Assembly: GCF_004791025.1 (NCBI RefSeq) | Contig: NZ_SRUO01000001.1 | Span: 310,001-374,000 of the forward strand | Source of the DNA: Mesorhizobium sp. M4B.F.Ca.ET.203.01.1.1 | GTDB taxonomy: Bacteria > Pseudomonadota > Alphaproteobacteria > Rhizobiales > Rhizobiaceae | Reading direction: 5' to 3' | Length of the DNA stretch: 64,000 bases | Part shown: positions 1-8,542 of the stretch, piece by piece | Layout: the number at the start of each line of letters is the position of its first letter | Position numbering within the stretch: the first letter of the stretch is position 1 | Notes under the pieces: model-generated | Database searches by the model: none | Seen by the model: the letters and a program-made list of their open reading frames with translations, nothing else | What the model was told of the DNA's origin: nothing | Program-made: the position numbers and the translations under genes

Positions 1-880
1 TCATGTAGCCGATGTTAAGGCCGGCCTGGTCGAGCAGGGTGACGTCCTGGTTGGCCTTGATCGTGCCGATGTCGGCGGGGTTCGGATAGGGCGCGACGTC
101 GCATTCGCCGGCCAGCACCTTCTGGATGCGCGCGGTGGCATCGGGCGTGATGGCGAAGACGAGATCGTCGATCTTTTCCTTGCCCTTGAAGTAATCCGGG
201 TTGGCCGCGTAGCGGATGACCGAATCCAGCTGGTAGTCGACGAACTGGAACGGACCGGTGCCGATCGGCTTGGTCGAGAAGTCGGCCATCTTGCCGTCCT
301 TCGCGAGCTGGTCGGCATATTCCTTCGACACGATCGAGGCGAAATCCATGCCGAGATTGGCCAGCATCGGCGCGTTCGGCTCGGTCAGCGTCAGCTTGAC
401 GGTCAGGTCATCGACCTTTTCCCACTTGGCGACGTATTTCGGCATGTCCATGCCGGTGTAGTAGTCCCAGGTCAGGTTCGGCAGATACTTCTCGCCGTTC
501 CAGGGGTTTTCCTTGTTGAACTGGCGATCGAAGGAGAAGACGACGTCGTCGGCGTTGAGGTCGCGGGTCGGCTTGAAATAGTCAGTGGTCTGAAACTTCA
601 CGCCCGGATGCAGGTGGAAAGTATAGACCAGGCCGTCGTCCGAGATTTCCCACTTGTCGGCGAGGCCGGGCTCGATCTCGGTGCCGCCATGCTTGAATTC
701 GACAAGGCGCGAATAGACCGTGCGCGAAGAAGCGTCGAAATCGTTACCGCCCGTCGTCGTACCCGGGTCGAAATTGGCCGGCGATGCTTCCGAGCAATAG
801 ACCAGCGTCTTGGCGTTGGCCACGCCACTGAGGACGCTTGCAGCCAGCAACGCGGCTGCAAAAGTCAGTTTCTTTTTCAT
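1..880 (-). CDS. ABC transporter substrate-binding protein, dipeptide type (partial)
   Basis: The gene starts at the ATG at 880 and runs off the left edge, so only about 293 N-terminal residues are visible and the C-terminus is missing. The protein opens with a Sec signal peptide (MKKKLTFAAALLAASVLSG, cleavage likely after ANA) and continues with the pattern of the DppA/OppA family (SBP_bac_5): LVYCSEASPANFDP at the start of the mature protein and an EPGLADKWEISDDGLVYTF segment. It should be a periplasmic binding protein for dipeptides or a similar ligand, delivering to an inner-membrane ABC permease that would lie outside the window. The sequence does not fix the ligand. It is transcribed away from the acyl-CoA ligase at 1350. 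Confidence 0.9.
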   Translation of the reverse strand, partial: MKKKLTFAAALLAASVLSGVANAKTLVYCSEASPANFDPGTTTGGNDFDASSRTVYSRLVEFKHGGTEIEPGLADKWEISDDGLVYTFHLHPGVKFQTTDYFKPTRDLNADDVVFSFDRQFNKENPWNGEKYLPNLTWDYYTGMDMPKYVAKWEKVDDLTVKLTLTEPNAPMLANLGMDFASIVSKEYADQLAKDGKMADFSTKPIGTGPFQFVDYQLDSVIRYAANPDYFKGKEKIDDLVFAITPDATARIQKVLAGECDVAPYPNPADIGTIKANQDVTLLDQAGLNIGYM

Positions 881-1349
881 TGAGCACTCCCTGATGTTCT
901 GCCAAGCCCCTCTAGCAGGCTCGCGAAGCGCGCATATAAGCACCGTTTTTCTGGCTTTGGAACACCCCGTTTGCGTACCCCATGGGAAGCAGGAAAAGAA
1001 TCCGAAATCTCCTAAAATGCCGAAAGAAATTAGCATGATTTTCCGCTCACGTTAATGTTAACGATCGCATTTTTTTATTGATCGGCGCCTTCGCGAAATC
1101 GGCGCGGCGCGGCTTCCTTCGCGCGGGCCGCTGTTCGGGAAGCTGCGTTCCGGGCGCGGGAGGACGGAAGGATTTCGACGGCAAATCTTTGGGCTTCTGC
1201 CGCAAGGGCAAGACTTGCACGGCCAAGGATAGTCGCAATACATAGACGGCACGCCGGATTTCTTGAGGAATCCGCAACCATTGCGGCGGAGGACGCTTCT
1301 GTCATTCAGAGGCGGCGCGGCACGAGTGAACGACGACGGGAGGGACAGG
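881..1349. other. divergent intergenic region
   Basis: About 470 bases separate the divergently transcribed binding protein and acyl-CoA ligase. The stretch around 990-1080 is more AT-rich than its surroundings and would suit promoters for both sides, including a T-run near 1070-1077. An in-frame TTG at 1263 could extend the acyl-CoA ligase upstream, but it lacks a Shine-Dalgarno sequence. I see no convincing small gene, RNA or repeat here. Confidence 0.5.
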
Positions 1350-3386
1350 GTGGCGAAGGCAGCGAAAACCACGGCTCCGGCCAAGACGAAGGCCGCGTCA
1401 AAGCCGGCCGCCGGGTCCGGCAAGACGGCGCCTGCGGCCAAGGCGAAGGCGGCCACCCCCGTGAAGCCCGCCGCAAAAGCCCCGGCCAAGGCCGCCGCGG
1501 GAAAGGCCGCCAACCCTGCCACAACGAAAACTCCTGTCGCGACGAAAACTCCAGCCGCGGCCAAGCCGGTGCCGGCCAAATCCGCTGCGAAAAAGCCCGC
1601 TGCCGCAAAGCCGGCCGCGAAGGCAGTTCCGACAAAGGCGGTCCCGCCAAAGCCGGCCGTGAAACCGGCGCCGGCCAAGAGGTTGCCGAAGGCGCTGACG
1701 GAGCTTGCCGCCGGCCTGCCGGAAAAACCGTGGCTGTCGAGCTACTCGAAGAACATGCCAGCCGAGATCGGGCCCTTGCCCTACGGCTCGATCGGCGACT
1801 TCCTGGTCGGCGCCTGCAAGCAGTTTGCCGGCCAGCCGGCCTTCGTCTGCATGGGCAAGGCCATCACCTATGCCGAGCTCGAGCAGCAGTCGGCCGCCTT
1901 CGGCGCCTATCTGCAGTCGAAGGGCCTGCAGAAGGGGGCGCGCGTGGCGCTGATGATGCCCAACGTGCTGCAATACCCGGTGGCGATGATGGCGGTGCTT
2001 CGCGCCGGCTTCACCGTGGTCAACGTCAACCCGCTCTATACGCCGCGCGAGCTCGAGCATCAGCTGAAGGATTCCGGCGCGCAGGCGATCGTCATCCTCG
2101 AGAATTTCGCCAACACGCTGCAGGCGGTGATCGCCAAGACCTCGGTCAAGCACGTCGTCGTCGCCGCCATGGGCGACATGCTCGGGGGCCTCAAGGGGAC
2201 GCTCGTCAACTTCGTCGTGCGCCGGGTGAAGAAGCTGGTGCCGGCCTGGTCGCTGCCGGGCCACGTCAAGTTCAACGCCGCCCTGAAGGCCGGCGCCGGC
2301 CTCGCCTTCAAGCCTGCCAGCGTCAGCGCCGACGACATCGCCTTCCTGCAATATACCGGCGGCACCACCGGGATCTCGAAGGGCGCGATCCTCTTGCATT
2401 CCAATGTGCTTGCCAATGTCGCGCAGAACGCGCTCTGGCTGCAGGACGCCTATGCGGTGAAGCCGAAGCCGGCGCATCCCAATTTCATCTGCGCGCTGCC
2501 GCTCTACCATATCTTCGCGCTGACGGTGAACGCGCTGATGGGCATGCAGCAGGGCGCGCAGAATGTGCTCATCCCCAATCCGCGCGACATTCCAGGCTTC
2601 GTCAAGGAGCTGGAGAAATACCCGGTCCACATCTTCCCAGGCCTCAACACGCTGTTCAACGCGCTGCTCAACAATGAGGATTTTCGCAAGCTCGACTTCA
2701 AGCCGCTGATCCTGACGCTGGGCGGCGGCATGGCGGTGCAGAGGGGTGTGGCCGAGCGCTGGAAGGCGCTGACCGGCTGTCCGGTCACCGAAGGCTACGG
2801 GCTTTCGGAAACCTCGCCGGTGGCGACCGCCAACAAATTCAGCGGCGGCGACTTCACCGGCACGATCGGCCTGCCGCTGCCGTCGACCGAGATCGCCATC
2901 CGCGACGACGACGGCAACAACGTGCCGCTCGGCGAAGTCGGCGAAATCTGCATCCGCGGGCCGCAGGTGATGGCGGGCTACTGGAACCGGCCGGACGAGA
3001 CCGCCAAGGTGATGACCAAGGACGGGTACTTCAAGTCCGGCGACATGGGCTTCATGGACGAGCGCGGCTACACCAAGATCGTCGACCGCAAGAAGGACAT
3101 GATCCTGGTCTCCGGCTTCAACGTCTATCCGAACGAGCTGGAAGAGGTCGTTGCCCAGCATCCGGGCGTGCTGGAAGTGGCGGCGATCGGCGTGCCGGAC
3201 GAGCATTCGGGCGAAGTGCCGAAACTGTTCGTGGTCAGGAAGGATCCGGCGCTGACCCTCGAGACGCTGACCGCCTATTGCCGCGAGAATCTGACCGGCT
3301 ACAAGCGGCCCAAATACATCGAGTTCCGCACCGAATTGCCGAAGACACCGGTGGGCAAGATCCTGCGGCGGGCGCTGCGGGGATAG
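1350..3386 (+). CDS. fadD: long-chain fatty-acid-CoA ligase with Ala/Lys/Pro-rich N-terminal tail
   Basis: This is a 678-residue AMP-forming ligase that activates fatty acids to acyl-CoA through an acyl-adenylate. I chose the GTG at 1350 because GGGAGG lies 6-8 bases upstream; a TTG at 1263 would add 29 residues with no ribosome site. Residues 1 to about 112 are a low-complexity tail of repeated AAKPAAK/KTPVATK-like units, resembling histone H1-like tails. The catalytic part is canonical: the P-loop YTGGTTGISKGA, GYGLSETSP, the adenylate-binding SGDMGFMDERGYTKIVDRKK segment with hinge, and the C-terminal lysine motif PKTPVGKILRR. The FadD assignment is firm at family level, while chain-length preference is unknown. 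The tail is absent from ordinary FadD proteins and could bind nucleic acid, polyphosphate or storage granules; that is inference. Confidence 0.9.
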   Translation: MAKAAKTTAPAKTKAASKPAAGSGKTAPAAKAKAATPVKPAAKAPAKAAAGKAANPATTKTPVATKTPAAAKPVPAKSAAKKPAAAKPAAKAVPTKAVPPKPAVKPAPAKRLPKALTELAAGLPEKPWLSSYSKNMPAEIGPLPYGSIGDFLVGACKQFAGQPAFVCMGKAITYAELEQQSAAFGAYLQSKGLQKGARVALMMPNVLQYPVAMMAVLRAGFTVVNVNPLYTPRELEHQLKDSGAQAIVILENFANTLQAVIAKTSVKHVVVAAMGDMLGGLKGTLVNFVVRRVKKLVPAWSLPGHVKFNAALKAGAGLAFKPASVSADDIAFLQYTGGTTGISKGAILLHSNVLANVAQNALWLQDAYAVKPKPAHPNFICALPLYHIFALTVNALMGMQQGAQNVLIPNPRDIPGFVKELEKYPVHIFPGLNTLFNALLNNEDFRKLDFKPLILTLGGGMAVQRGVAERWKALTGCPVTEGYGLSETSPVATANKFSGGDFTGTIGLPLPSTEIAIRDDDGNNVPLGEVGEICIRGPQVMAGYWNRPDETAKVMTKDGYFKSGDMGFMDERGYTKIVDRKKDMILVSGFNVYPNELEEVVAQHPGVLEVAAIGVPDEHSGEVPKLFVVRKDPALTLETLTAYCRENLTGYKRPKYIEFRTELPKTPVGKILRRALRG

Positions 3387-3394
3387 GCACGAGC

Positions 3395-4097
3395 TTGAAC
3401 GATCATCCTGCAGGCAAGGCGACGCCTACCCGTCCCGATCCGGCGGGGTTTATCAAGGCGAACATGCGCCTTGCGGCTGTCGCCGCGCTTCCGGAAATCC
3501 AGATCTTCAGCGCCCATCCCGGCAGCGGGCTGCGGCGGCTCGTCGATCCTGACGACGAAGACGCTGCCGCGCCAGAGCCGCAGCCGCCCTATTGGGCCTA
3601 TGCCTGGGCCGGCGGCACCGTCCCGTTACATAATCGACCGGCCGCAAACGGTTGCGGGGCGCCGTGTGCTCGATCTCGGCGCCGGCTCGGGCCTGGTCGG
3701 CATCGCCGCGGCAAAGGCCGGAGCGCGCGCGGTGATCGCCGCCGAGATCGACCGCAACGGCATCGTCGCGCTCGGCCTCAACGCGGCGGCGAACGGCGTC
3801 GCCATCACGGTGATCGGCGAAGACGTCACCGCCGGGCCGCCACCGGCAGTCGACCTGGTGCTGGCCGGCGACGTGTTCTACGGGCATGAGGTGGCGAGGC
3901 GCGTGATCCCCTTCCTCGACCGCTGCCTTGCCACCGGCATCGAGGTGCTGGTCGGCGATCCGCGCCGCACCGACCTGCCGCTCACGCGGCTCAAACTTCT
4001 TGCCGAATATAGGGTGCCGGATTTCGGCGATGCCAAAGGCACGGCGTCGAGCCCGAGCGGGGTCTTCTCGTTCGAGGCGGTCAGATCGTCTCCTTGA
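3395..4097 (+). pseudogene. class I SAM methyltransferase, frameshifted (ETFB lysine methyltransferase-like)
   Basis: Two reading frames together make one protein. From a TTG at 3395, frame one reads LNDHPAGK... then FIKANMRLAAVAALPEIQIF and PPYWAYAWAGGT, up to about 3622. The following part, RYIIDRPQTVAGRRVLDLGAGSG... (motif I of SAM methyltransferases), is in the next frame from 3624 to the TGA at 4095-4097. In relatives PPxWAxAWAGG is followed by a short segment and then RYI, so the break falls inside one conserved block. Only four bases (3620-3623) lie between the GGT codons and the CGT of RYI, where nine would be expected, so a 5-base deletion is the simplest reading. It could also be a sequencing error. 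The 3' end overlaps the convergent HAD gene by 17 bases. Confidence 0.75.
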
Positions 4098-4812
4098 CCC
4101 TCGCGGCGAGGAAATCCGGCAGGTCGGCAACCGAGTTGAGCACGACATCGGCGATCGCCGACAGCGATTCACGCGTGCCTGTGCCGGAAAGCACGCCGAC
4201 CGCCAGCCCGCAGCCGCCGGCCCGCGCCATTTCGAGATCGTGGCGATTGTCGCCGACCATGGCGATCTCGGCCGGCTTCAGCCCGGTCAGGTCGGAGAAG
4301 GCGAGGATGGTGTCCGGCGCCGGCTTCGGCCTGGCCACCGAATCATAGCCATAGGCGGCGTCGAAAAGCTGCGCCACGCCGAGCGTCACCAGCGTCTTTT
4401 CCGCGCCACTGGTCGAATCGTTGGTGGCGACGCCAAGCCGGTAGGATCGCCTGTGCAGGACGGCCAGCGTCTCGACGATGCCCGGCAGCGCCACCGCCAT
4501 GCTGGAGCCTTGCACCGAGGTGATCTCGTTGAAGCGGGCGACGGCCAGCATCTGGTCCTCCTCGGAGAGCCGCGGGAACCAGAGCTCGACGACATCCATG
4601 TTGGTGCCGGAGGCAAAGATCGAATCGGGCTTGAAGCGCTTGCTGAGGAAATCGAAGCCGGCTGCCGCGAGCAGCCTGTCTGCCTTCCAGCGGTCGCCCT
4701 CGGCGGCATCCATGGCCATGAAGTCGGCAATGCCGAGCCATGTCGCGTTGAAATCGACAAGCGTTCCGTCCTTGTCGAACAATATGCCTTTGATCTCCGC
4801 CAAGCCTGTCAC
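4081..4812 (-). CDS. HAD-superfamily phosphatase (phosphoglycolate phosphatase-like)
   Basis: A 243-residue cytosolic phosphohydrolase. The four HAD motifs are present: DKDGTLVDF (nucleophile Asp and acid/base Asp), ATND for motif II, the KPAPD lysine of motif III, and [10 protein letters not shown] as the metal-binding motif IV. A helical cap lies between motifs I and II, as in phosphoglycolate phosphatase and related family I enzymes. The GTG start at 4812 overlaps the pgi stop codon as GTGA, which indicates translational coupling with pgi and decides the start; an internal TTG three codons later is the alternative. Coupling with a glycolytic isomerase suggests a sugar-phosphate substrate, but the sequence does not specify it. 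Confidence 0.85.
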   Translation of the reverse strand: MTGLAEIKGILFDKDGTLVDFNATWLGIADFMAMDAAEGDRWKADRLLAAAGFDFLSKRFKPDSIFASGTNMDVVELWFPRLSEEDQMLAVARFNEITSVQGSSMAVALPGIVETLAVLHRRSYRLGVATNDSTSGAEKTLVTLGVAQLFDAAYGYDSVARPKPAPDTILAFSDLTGLKPAEIAMVGDNRHDLEMARAGGCGLAVGVLSGTGTRESLSAIADVVLNSVADLPDFLAARVKETI

Positions 4813-6452
4813 TCCGATCCGCGCAATCGGTGAATGTGTCCCACCAGACCAGCAGTCGAGGCATCCCGCTTTGCGGCATTCTCCTTGCCTTCCACGACAG
4901 GCAGCAGACCGGTTGCCAGTTCCTTGCCGAGTTCGACGCCCCACTGATCGAAGGAATTGATGTTGAACAGCGTGCCCTCGACGAAGACGCGATGCTCGTA
5001 GAGCGCGACCAGGCGGCCGAAGGTGCGCGGATCGACCTTGCGGTAGAGAATGGTCACAGAGGGGCGGTCGCCGGAGAAGACCCGGTGCGGGGCGATCCTG
5101 TCGACGTCGGCCGGCTTCATGCCCTTGGCCAGCATCTGCGCGCGCGCCTCCTCCAGCGTGCGGCCCTTCATGAACGCTTCCGACTGCGCCAGGCAGTTGG
5201 CGAGCAGGAGATCGTGGTGATGCTTCAGCTCCGGCTCGTGGCCGACAGCGGCGGCGAGGAATTCGACCGGGATGAAGTCCGTGCCCTGGTGCAGCAGCTG
5301 GAAGAAGGCGTGCTGGCCGTTGGTGCCGGGCTCGCCCCAGACCAGCGGGCCGGTGGGCGTGGTGACCGCGCCGCCATCCAGCGTCACGCTCTTGCCGTTC
5401 GATTCCATGTCGAGCTGTTGCAGATAGGCCGGCAGCCTGGAGAGCCGCTGGTCGTAAGGGATCACGGCGCGGGCCGGATATCGGCAGACGACCCGGTGCC
5501 ACCAGCCGATCAGGCCCAGCAGCGCCGGCAGGTTCTTCTGCAGGGGTGCGGAGCGGAAGTGCTCGTCCATCTCGTGCGCGCCGTCGAGGACGGCGCGGAA
5601 ATTCCGCGGGCCGATGGCGATCATCACCGGCAGGCCGATCGCGCTCCAGACCGAATAGCGGCCGCCGACCCAGTCCCAGAAGCCGAACACGCGATCGGAC
5701 GCGATGCCGAACTTCGCCACCAGGTCGAGCGCGGTCGAGACGGCGGCGAAATGCTTGCCGACGGCTTCCTTGCCCAGCGCCTTCTCCACCCATCGGCGCG
5801 CCGTCTCGGCATTGGTCATCGTCTCGACCGTGGTGAAGGTCTTGGAGGCGACGATGAACAAAGTGGTTTCGGCCGACAGGTCCTTCAGCGTGTCGTGGAT
5901 GTGGGCGCCGTCGATGTTGGAGACATAGTGCGCGCGCGGGCCGTCATGATAGGGCGCCAGCGCCAGCGTCGCCATCACCGGGCCGAGGTCGGAGCCGCCA
6001 ATGCCGATGTTGACGATGTCGGTGATCTTCTTGCCGGTGGCGCCGGCCGCCTTGCCGGAGCGGATGGCATCGGCGAAGGCGCCCATGGCGTCGAGAACGG
6101 CGAGAACCTCGGCCTTGGTATCCTGGCCATCGACCACGACGCCCTTGCCGGTCAGGTTGCGAAGCGCCGTGTGCAGCACGGCGCGGCCTTCGGTGATATT
6201 GATCTTCCTGCCTTCGAACATGGCGGCGCGGCGACCCGCCAGATCGGCGGCTCCGGCGAGCTTCTCCAGCATCGCCATCGTGTCGGCGTCGACCGCGCAT
6301 TTCGACCAGTCAAGCAGGAGATCGCCGTCGCTGGCGGAAAACGTCTCGAAGCGTTTGGGATCAGCCGCGAAAGCTTCACGCATCGTGCCTTTGGCCGCCG
6401 CGCGATGTTCGCGCAAGGCGGCGACTTGCTTGTCGAAGGATGATTGATCCAA
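4809..6452 (-). CDS. pgi: glucose-6-phosphate isomerase
   Basis: A full-length 547-residue PGI, interconverting glucose 6-phosphate and fructose 6-phosphate in the cytosol. Diagnostic segments are [16 protein letters not shown] (substrate phosphate-binding region), [20 protein letters not shown], and the C-terminal signature-like [11 protein letters not shown]. The start at 6452 ([10 protein letters not shown]) gives the usual family length. The stop codon overlaps the GTG of the downstream HAD phosphatase, so the two form an operon. It is transcribed divergently from the MocR regulator at 6847, with a repeat-rich intergenic region between. Confidence 0.97.
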   Translation of the reverse strand: MDQSSFDKQVAALREHRAAAKGTMREAFAADPKRFETFSASDGDLLLDWSKCAVDADTMAMLEKLAGAADLAGRRAAMFEGRKINITEGRAVLHTALRNLTGKGVVVDGQDTKAEVLAVLDAMGAFADAIRSGKAAGATGKKITDIVNIGIGGSDLGPVMATLALAPYHDGPRAHYVSNIDGAHIHDTLKDLSAETTLFIVASKTFTTVETMTNAETARRWVEKALGKEAVGKHFAAVSTALDLVAKFGIASDRVFGFWDWVGGRYSVWSAIGLPVMIAIGPRNFRAVLDGAHEMDEHFRSAPLQKNLPALLGLIGWWHRVVCRYPARAVIPYDQRLSRLPAYLQQLDMESNGKSVTLDGGAVTTPTGPLVWGEPGTNGQHAFFQLLHQGTDFIPVEFLAAAVGHEPELKHHHDLLLANCLAQSEAFMKGRTLEEARAQMLAKGMKPADVDRIAPHRVFSGDRPSVTILYRKVDPRTFGRLVALYEHRVFVEGTLFNINSFDQWGVELGKELATGLLPVVEGKENAAKRDASTAGLVGHIHRLRGSE

Positions 6453-6846
6453 TGCGGGCTCCTGGCGGGTTTTTGAACCTATCTTAACAGGCCGGATGTT
6501 TCCGGCGCATGTCGTCGCGACATTCTATCGAGCCGATTCCATTTCATTCAAGGGCGGCATTGCCGCACTGCATCACGCTTTGATGACGGACTGCATCACG
6601 CTTTTATGATGCCTTGCATTACCCGGCGACGGAGGATGCGACGACGCTGCGCGTCGCTCACCAACCGGCAGGCCGCGACGCAGGCGACGACGCTGCGCGT
6701 CGCGCAATGGATCACATTCGTGACCAATGGATCACTGGCATAAATCCCAGCGATCAGAAAAATTGATTGGCGCAACCCCTTGTGCCACCCCTACACTCGA
6801 CTGGTCCAGCCAAATACAAAAAGCTGGCCATCGAGGAAACTCTTCC
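6453..6846. repeat. repeat-rich intergenic region between pgi and mocR
   Basis: This 394-base gap holds three pairs of direct repeats. CTGCATCACGCTTT occurs at 6568-6581 and 6591-6604, 23 bases apart, each followed by an ATGA at nearly the same distance. A 20-base GC-rich unit (GCGACGACGC...CGTCGC) occurs at 6638-6657 and again, identically, at 6684-6703; each copy can fold on GACGC/GCGTC. CAATGGATCAC occurs at 6705-6715 and 6725-6735, 20 bases apart. CTGGTCCAG at 6801-6809 resembles half-sites reported for MocR-type regulators. The spaced direct repeats look like regulator binding sites, but which protein binds is unknown. Confidence 0.6.
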
Positions 6847-8340
6847 ATGCCACAGCGCAACGACACGGCCATATGGTCCGGCCTGTTCCGGATTTCGGCT
6901 GAATCCGGCCAGACCCTGCAGGCGCAGATCCGCCAGGCGATCGTCGCCGCCATTCTGGACCGGCAGATCGCCGCTTCCATGCCGCTTCCTTCCTGCCGCA
7001 TCCTGGCCGAAAAACTGGGCGTCGCCCGCGGCACCGTGGTGCTCGCCTTCCAGCAGCTCGTCGACCAGGGCTTTCTGGTGGCGCGCGAGCGGCGCGGCCA
7101 TTTCGTCAATCCGGACGTGCTGGCCACCCCCGCCAAGCCGCACCAGAAGGCGCCCGACCAGCAGAACGAGATCGACTGGAAGGCGCGCCGGCAGATCGCC
7201 GCCAGCGACATGCCGCCGCCGGCCAAGCACGACAACTGGATCAAGTCGTCCTACCCCTTCGTCTACGGCCAGTTCGATCCGGCGCTGTTCCCGACGGCCG
7301 AATGGCGCGAATGCAACCGCATGGCGCTCGCCGTGCTGGAGATCCGCAACTGGGCATCCGACATGGTCGACCGCGACGATCCGCTCTTGATCGAGCAGAT
7401 CCAGGCGCGGCTCTTGCCGCGGCGTGGCATCTTCGCCAATCCGGACGAGATCATCGTCACGCTCGGCGCGCAGAACGCGCTTTACATGCTCGCCTCGCTG
7501 CTGATGACCAAGGGCTCGAAGGTGGCGATGGAGGATCCGGGCTATCCCGACGCGCGCTCGATCTTCCGGCTTGCGGGCGCCGACATCCAACCGGTTCCGG
7601 TCGACCAGTCCGGCATCGTGACCTCTTCGATCCCGCAGGATTCCGGCTTCGTCTTCGTCACGCCCAGCCACCATTGCCCGACTATGGTGCCGTTGTCGGC
7701 CGAGCGCCGGCAGGACCTCCTGGCGCGGGCCAACCGCCACAACCAGATCATCATCGAGGACGGCTATGACAGCCAGTTGCTGGACGAGGCGCCGCAGCAG
7801 GCGCTGAAGAGCCTCGATCGCTCAGGCCGCGTCATCTATGTCGGCTCGATGTCGAAGACCCTGGCGCCGGGCCTCAGGCTTGGCTACATCGTCGCCTCGG
7901 CCGGGCTGATCGCCGAGTTGCGCGCGCTGCGCCGCTTCATGCTCAGGCACCCGCCGGCCAACAACCAGCGGGCGGTGGCGTTGTTCCTGTCGCTCGGCCA
8001 TCACGAGGCGCTGGTGCGGCGCCTGTCCAGCGCCTTCGACGAGCGGCGCAAGCGTCTGGTCCATGCGATTTCCGCTTTCCTGCCCGAGTGGCGCTCGACC
8101 GACTCGGCCGGCGGCACATCGCTCTGGCTCGAGGGGCCGCGCGGCACCGACTCGCGGGGCCTCGCCGAAGCGGCCGCCTCGCGCAGCGTCATCATCGAAC
8201 CCGGCGACCGCTTCTTCGACCGCACCGAAAAACCGTCGCGTTTCATGCGCTTGGGCATTTCCTCGATCGCGCTGCAACACATCGAGCCCGGCATTCGGGA
8301 ACTCGCCACCGCGGCCGGCCGCAGACCCGCGGCCGCCTGA
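6847..8340 (+). CDS. MocR family transcriptional regulator (GntR HTH fused to aminotransferase domain)
   Basis: A 497-residue regulator of the PdxR/GabR/TauR type. The start at 6847 is preceded by GAGGAAA at good spacing; an upstream in-frame ATG at 6727 lacks one. The N-terminal 80 residues are a GntR-type winged helix (LAEKLGVARGTVVLAFQQLVDQGF). The remainder is a fold-type I aminotransferase-like domain, with IIEDGYDSQL providing the PLP-ring Asp and VGSMSKTLAPGLRLGY the Schiff-base Lys. Such proteins sense PLP or amino-compound effectors rather than acting as transaminases. The gene is followed by a strong terminator, so it is monocistronic. Its targets are not evident; pgi and itself share the repeat-rich intergenic region. 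Confidence 0.9.
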   Translation: MPQRNDTAIWSGLFRISAESGQTLQAQIRQAIVAAILDRQIAASMPLPSCRILAEKLGVARGTVVLAFQQLVDQGFLVARERRGHFVNPDVLATPAKPHQKAPDQQNEIDWKARRQIAASDMPPPAKHDNWIKSSYPFVYGQFDPALFPTAEWRECNRMALAVLEIRNWASDMVDRDDPLLIEQIQARLLPRRGIFANPDEIIVTLGAQNALYMLASLLMTKGSKVAMEDPGYPDARSIFRLAGADIQPVPVDQSGIVTSSIPQDSGFVFVTPSHHCPTMVPLSAERRQDLLARANRHNQIIIEDGYDSQLLDEAPQQALKSLDRSGRVIYVGSMSKTLAPGLRLGYIVASAGLIAELRALRRFMLRHPPANNQRAVALFLSLGHHEALVRRLSSAFDERRKRLVHAISAFLPEWRSTDSAGGTSLWLEGPRGTDSRGLAEAAASRSVIIEPGDRFFDRTEKPSRFMRLGISSIALQHIEPGIRELATAAGRRPAAA

Positions 8341-8363
8341 TCATCAACTGACGCTGAATTCCC

Positions 8364-8393
8364 AAAGAGAGCCGGCCTTCGCCGGCTCTCTTT
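8364..8393 (+). terminator. rho-independent terminator after mocR
   Basis: A perfect 13-bp stem, AAAGAGAGCCGGC (8364-8376) with its complement at 8381-8393, closed by a CTTC tetraloop. The stem ends in TTT and is followed by GCTTTAG. It lies 24 bases after the mocR stop codon. Confidence 0.85.
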
Positions 8394-8542
8394 GCTTTAG
8401 CGCTCTGGCATATTCGACGGAGCTGGCTGGCTCATAGGCTGTGCCAATGCCGGCGGCATAGTCGAGCCATAAGGGGACGAAGCAGGGCCGATGGTGGACC
8501 AACCGCCGCGTCCCGCCTCGCAGCAAAAGGTGGAGTGCTTCC

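Noticed and set aside
1398..3206. A 602-codon open frame opposite the acyl-CoA ligase
   Set aside because: It has Arg/His/Asp-rich composition typical of the antisense of a high-GC gene and no recognisable domain.
4830..6443. A 537-codon frame opposite pgi
   Set aside because: Shadow of pgi; the sense strand encodes a full canonical enzyme and the antisense product has no motif.
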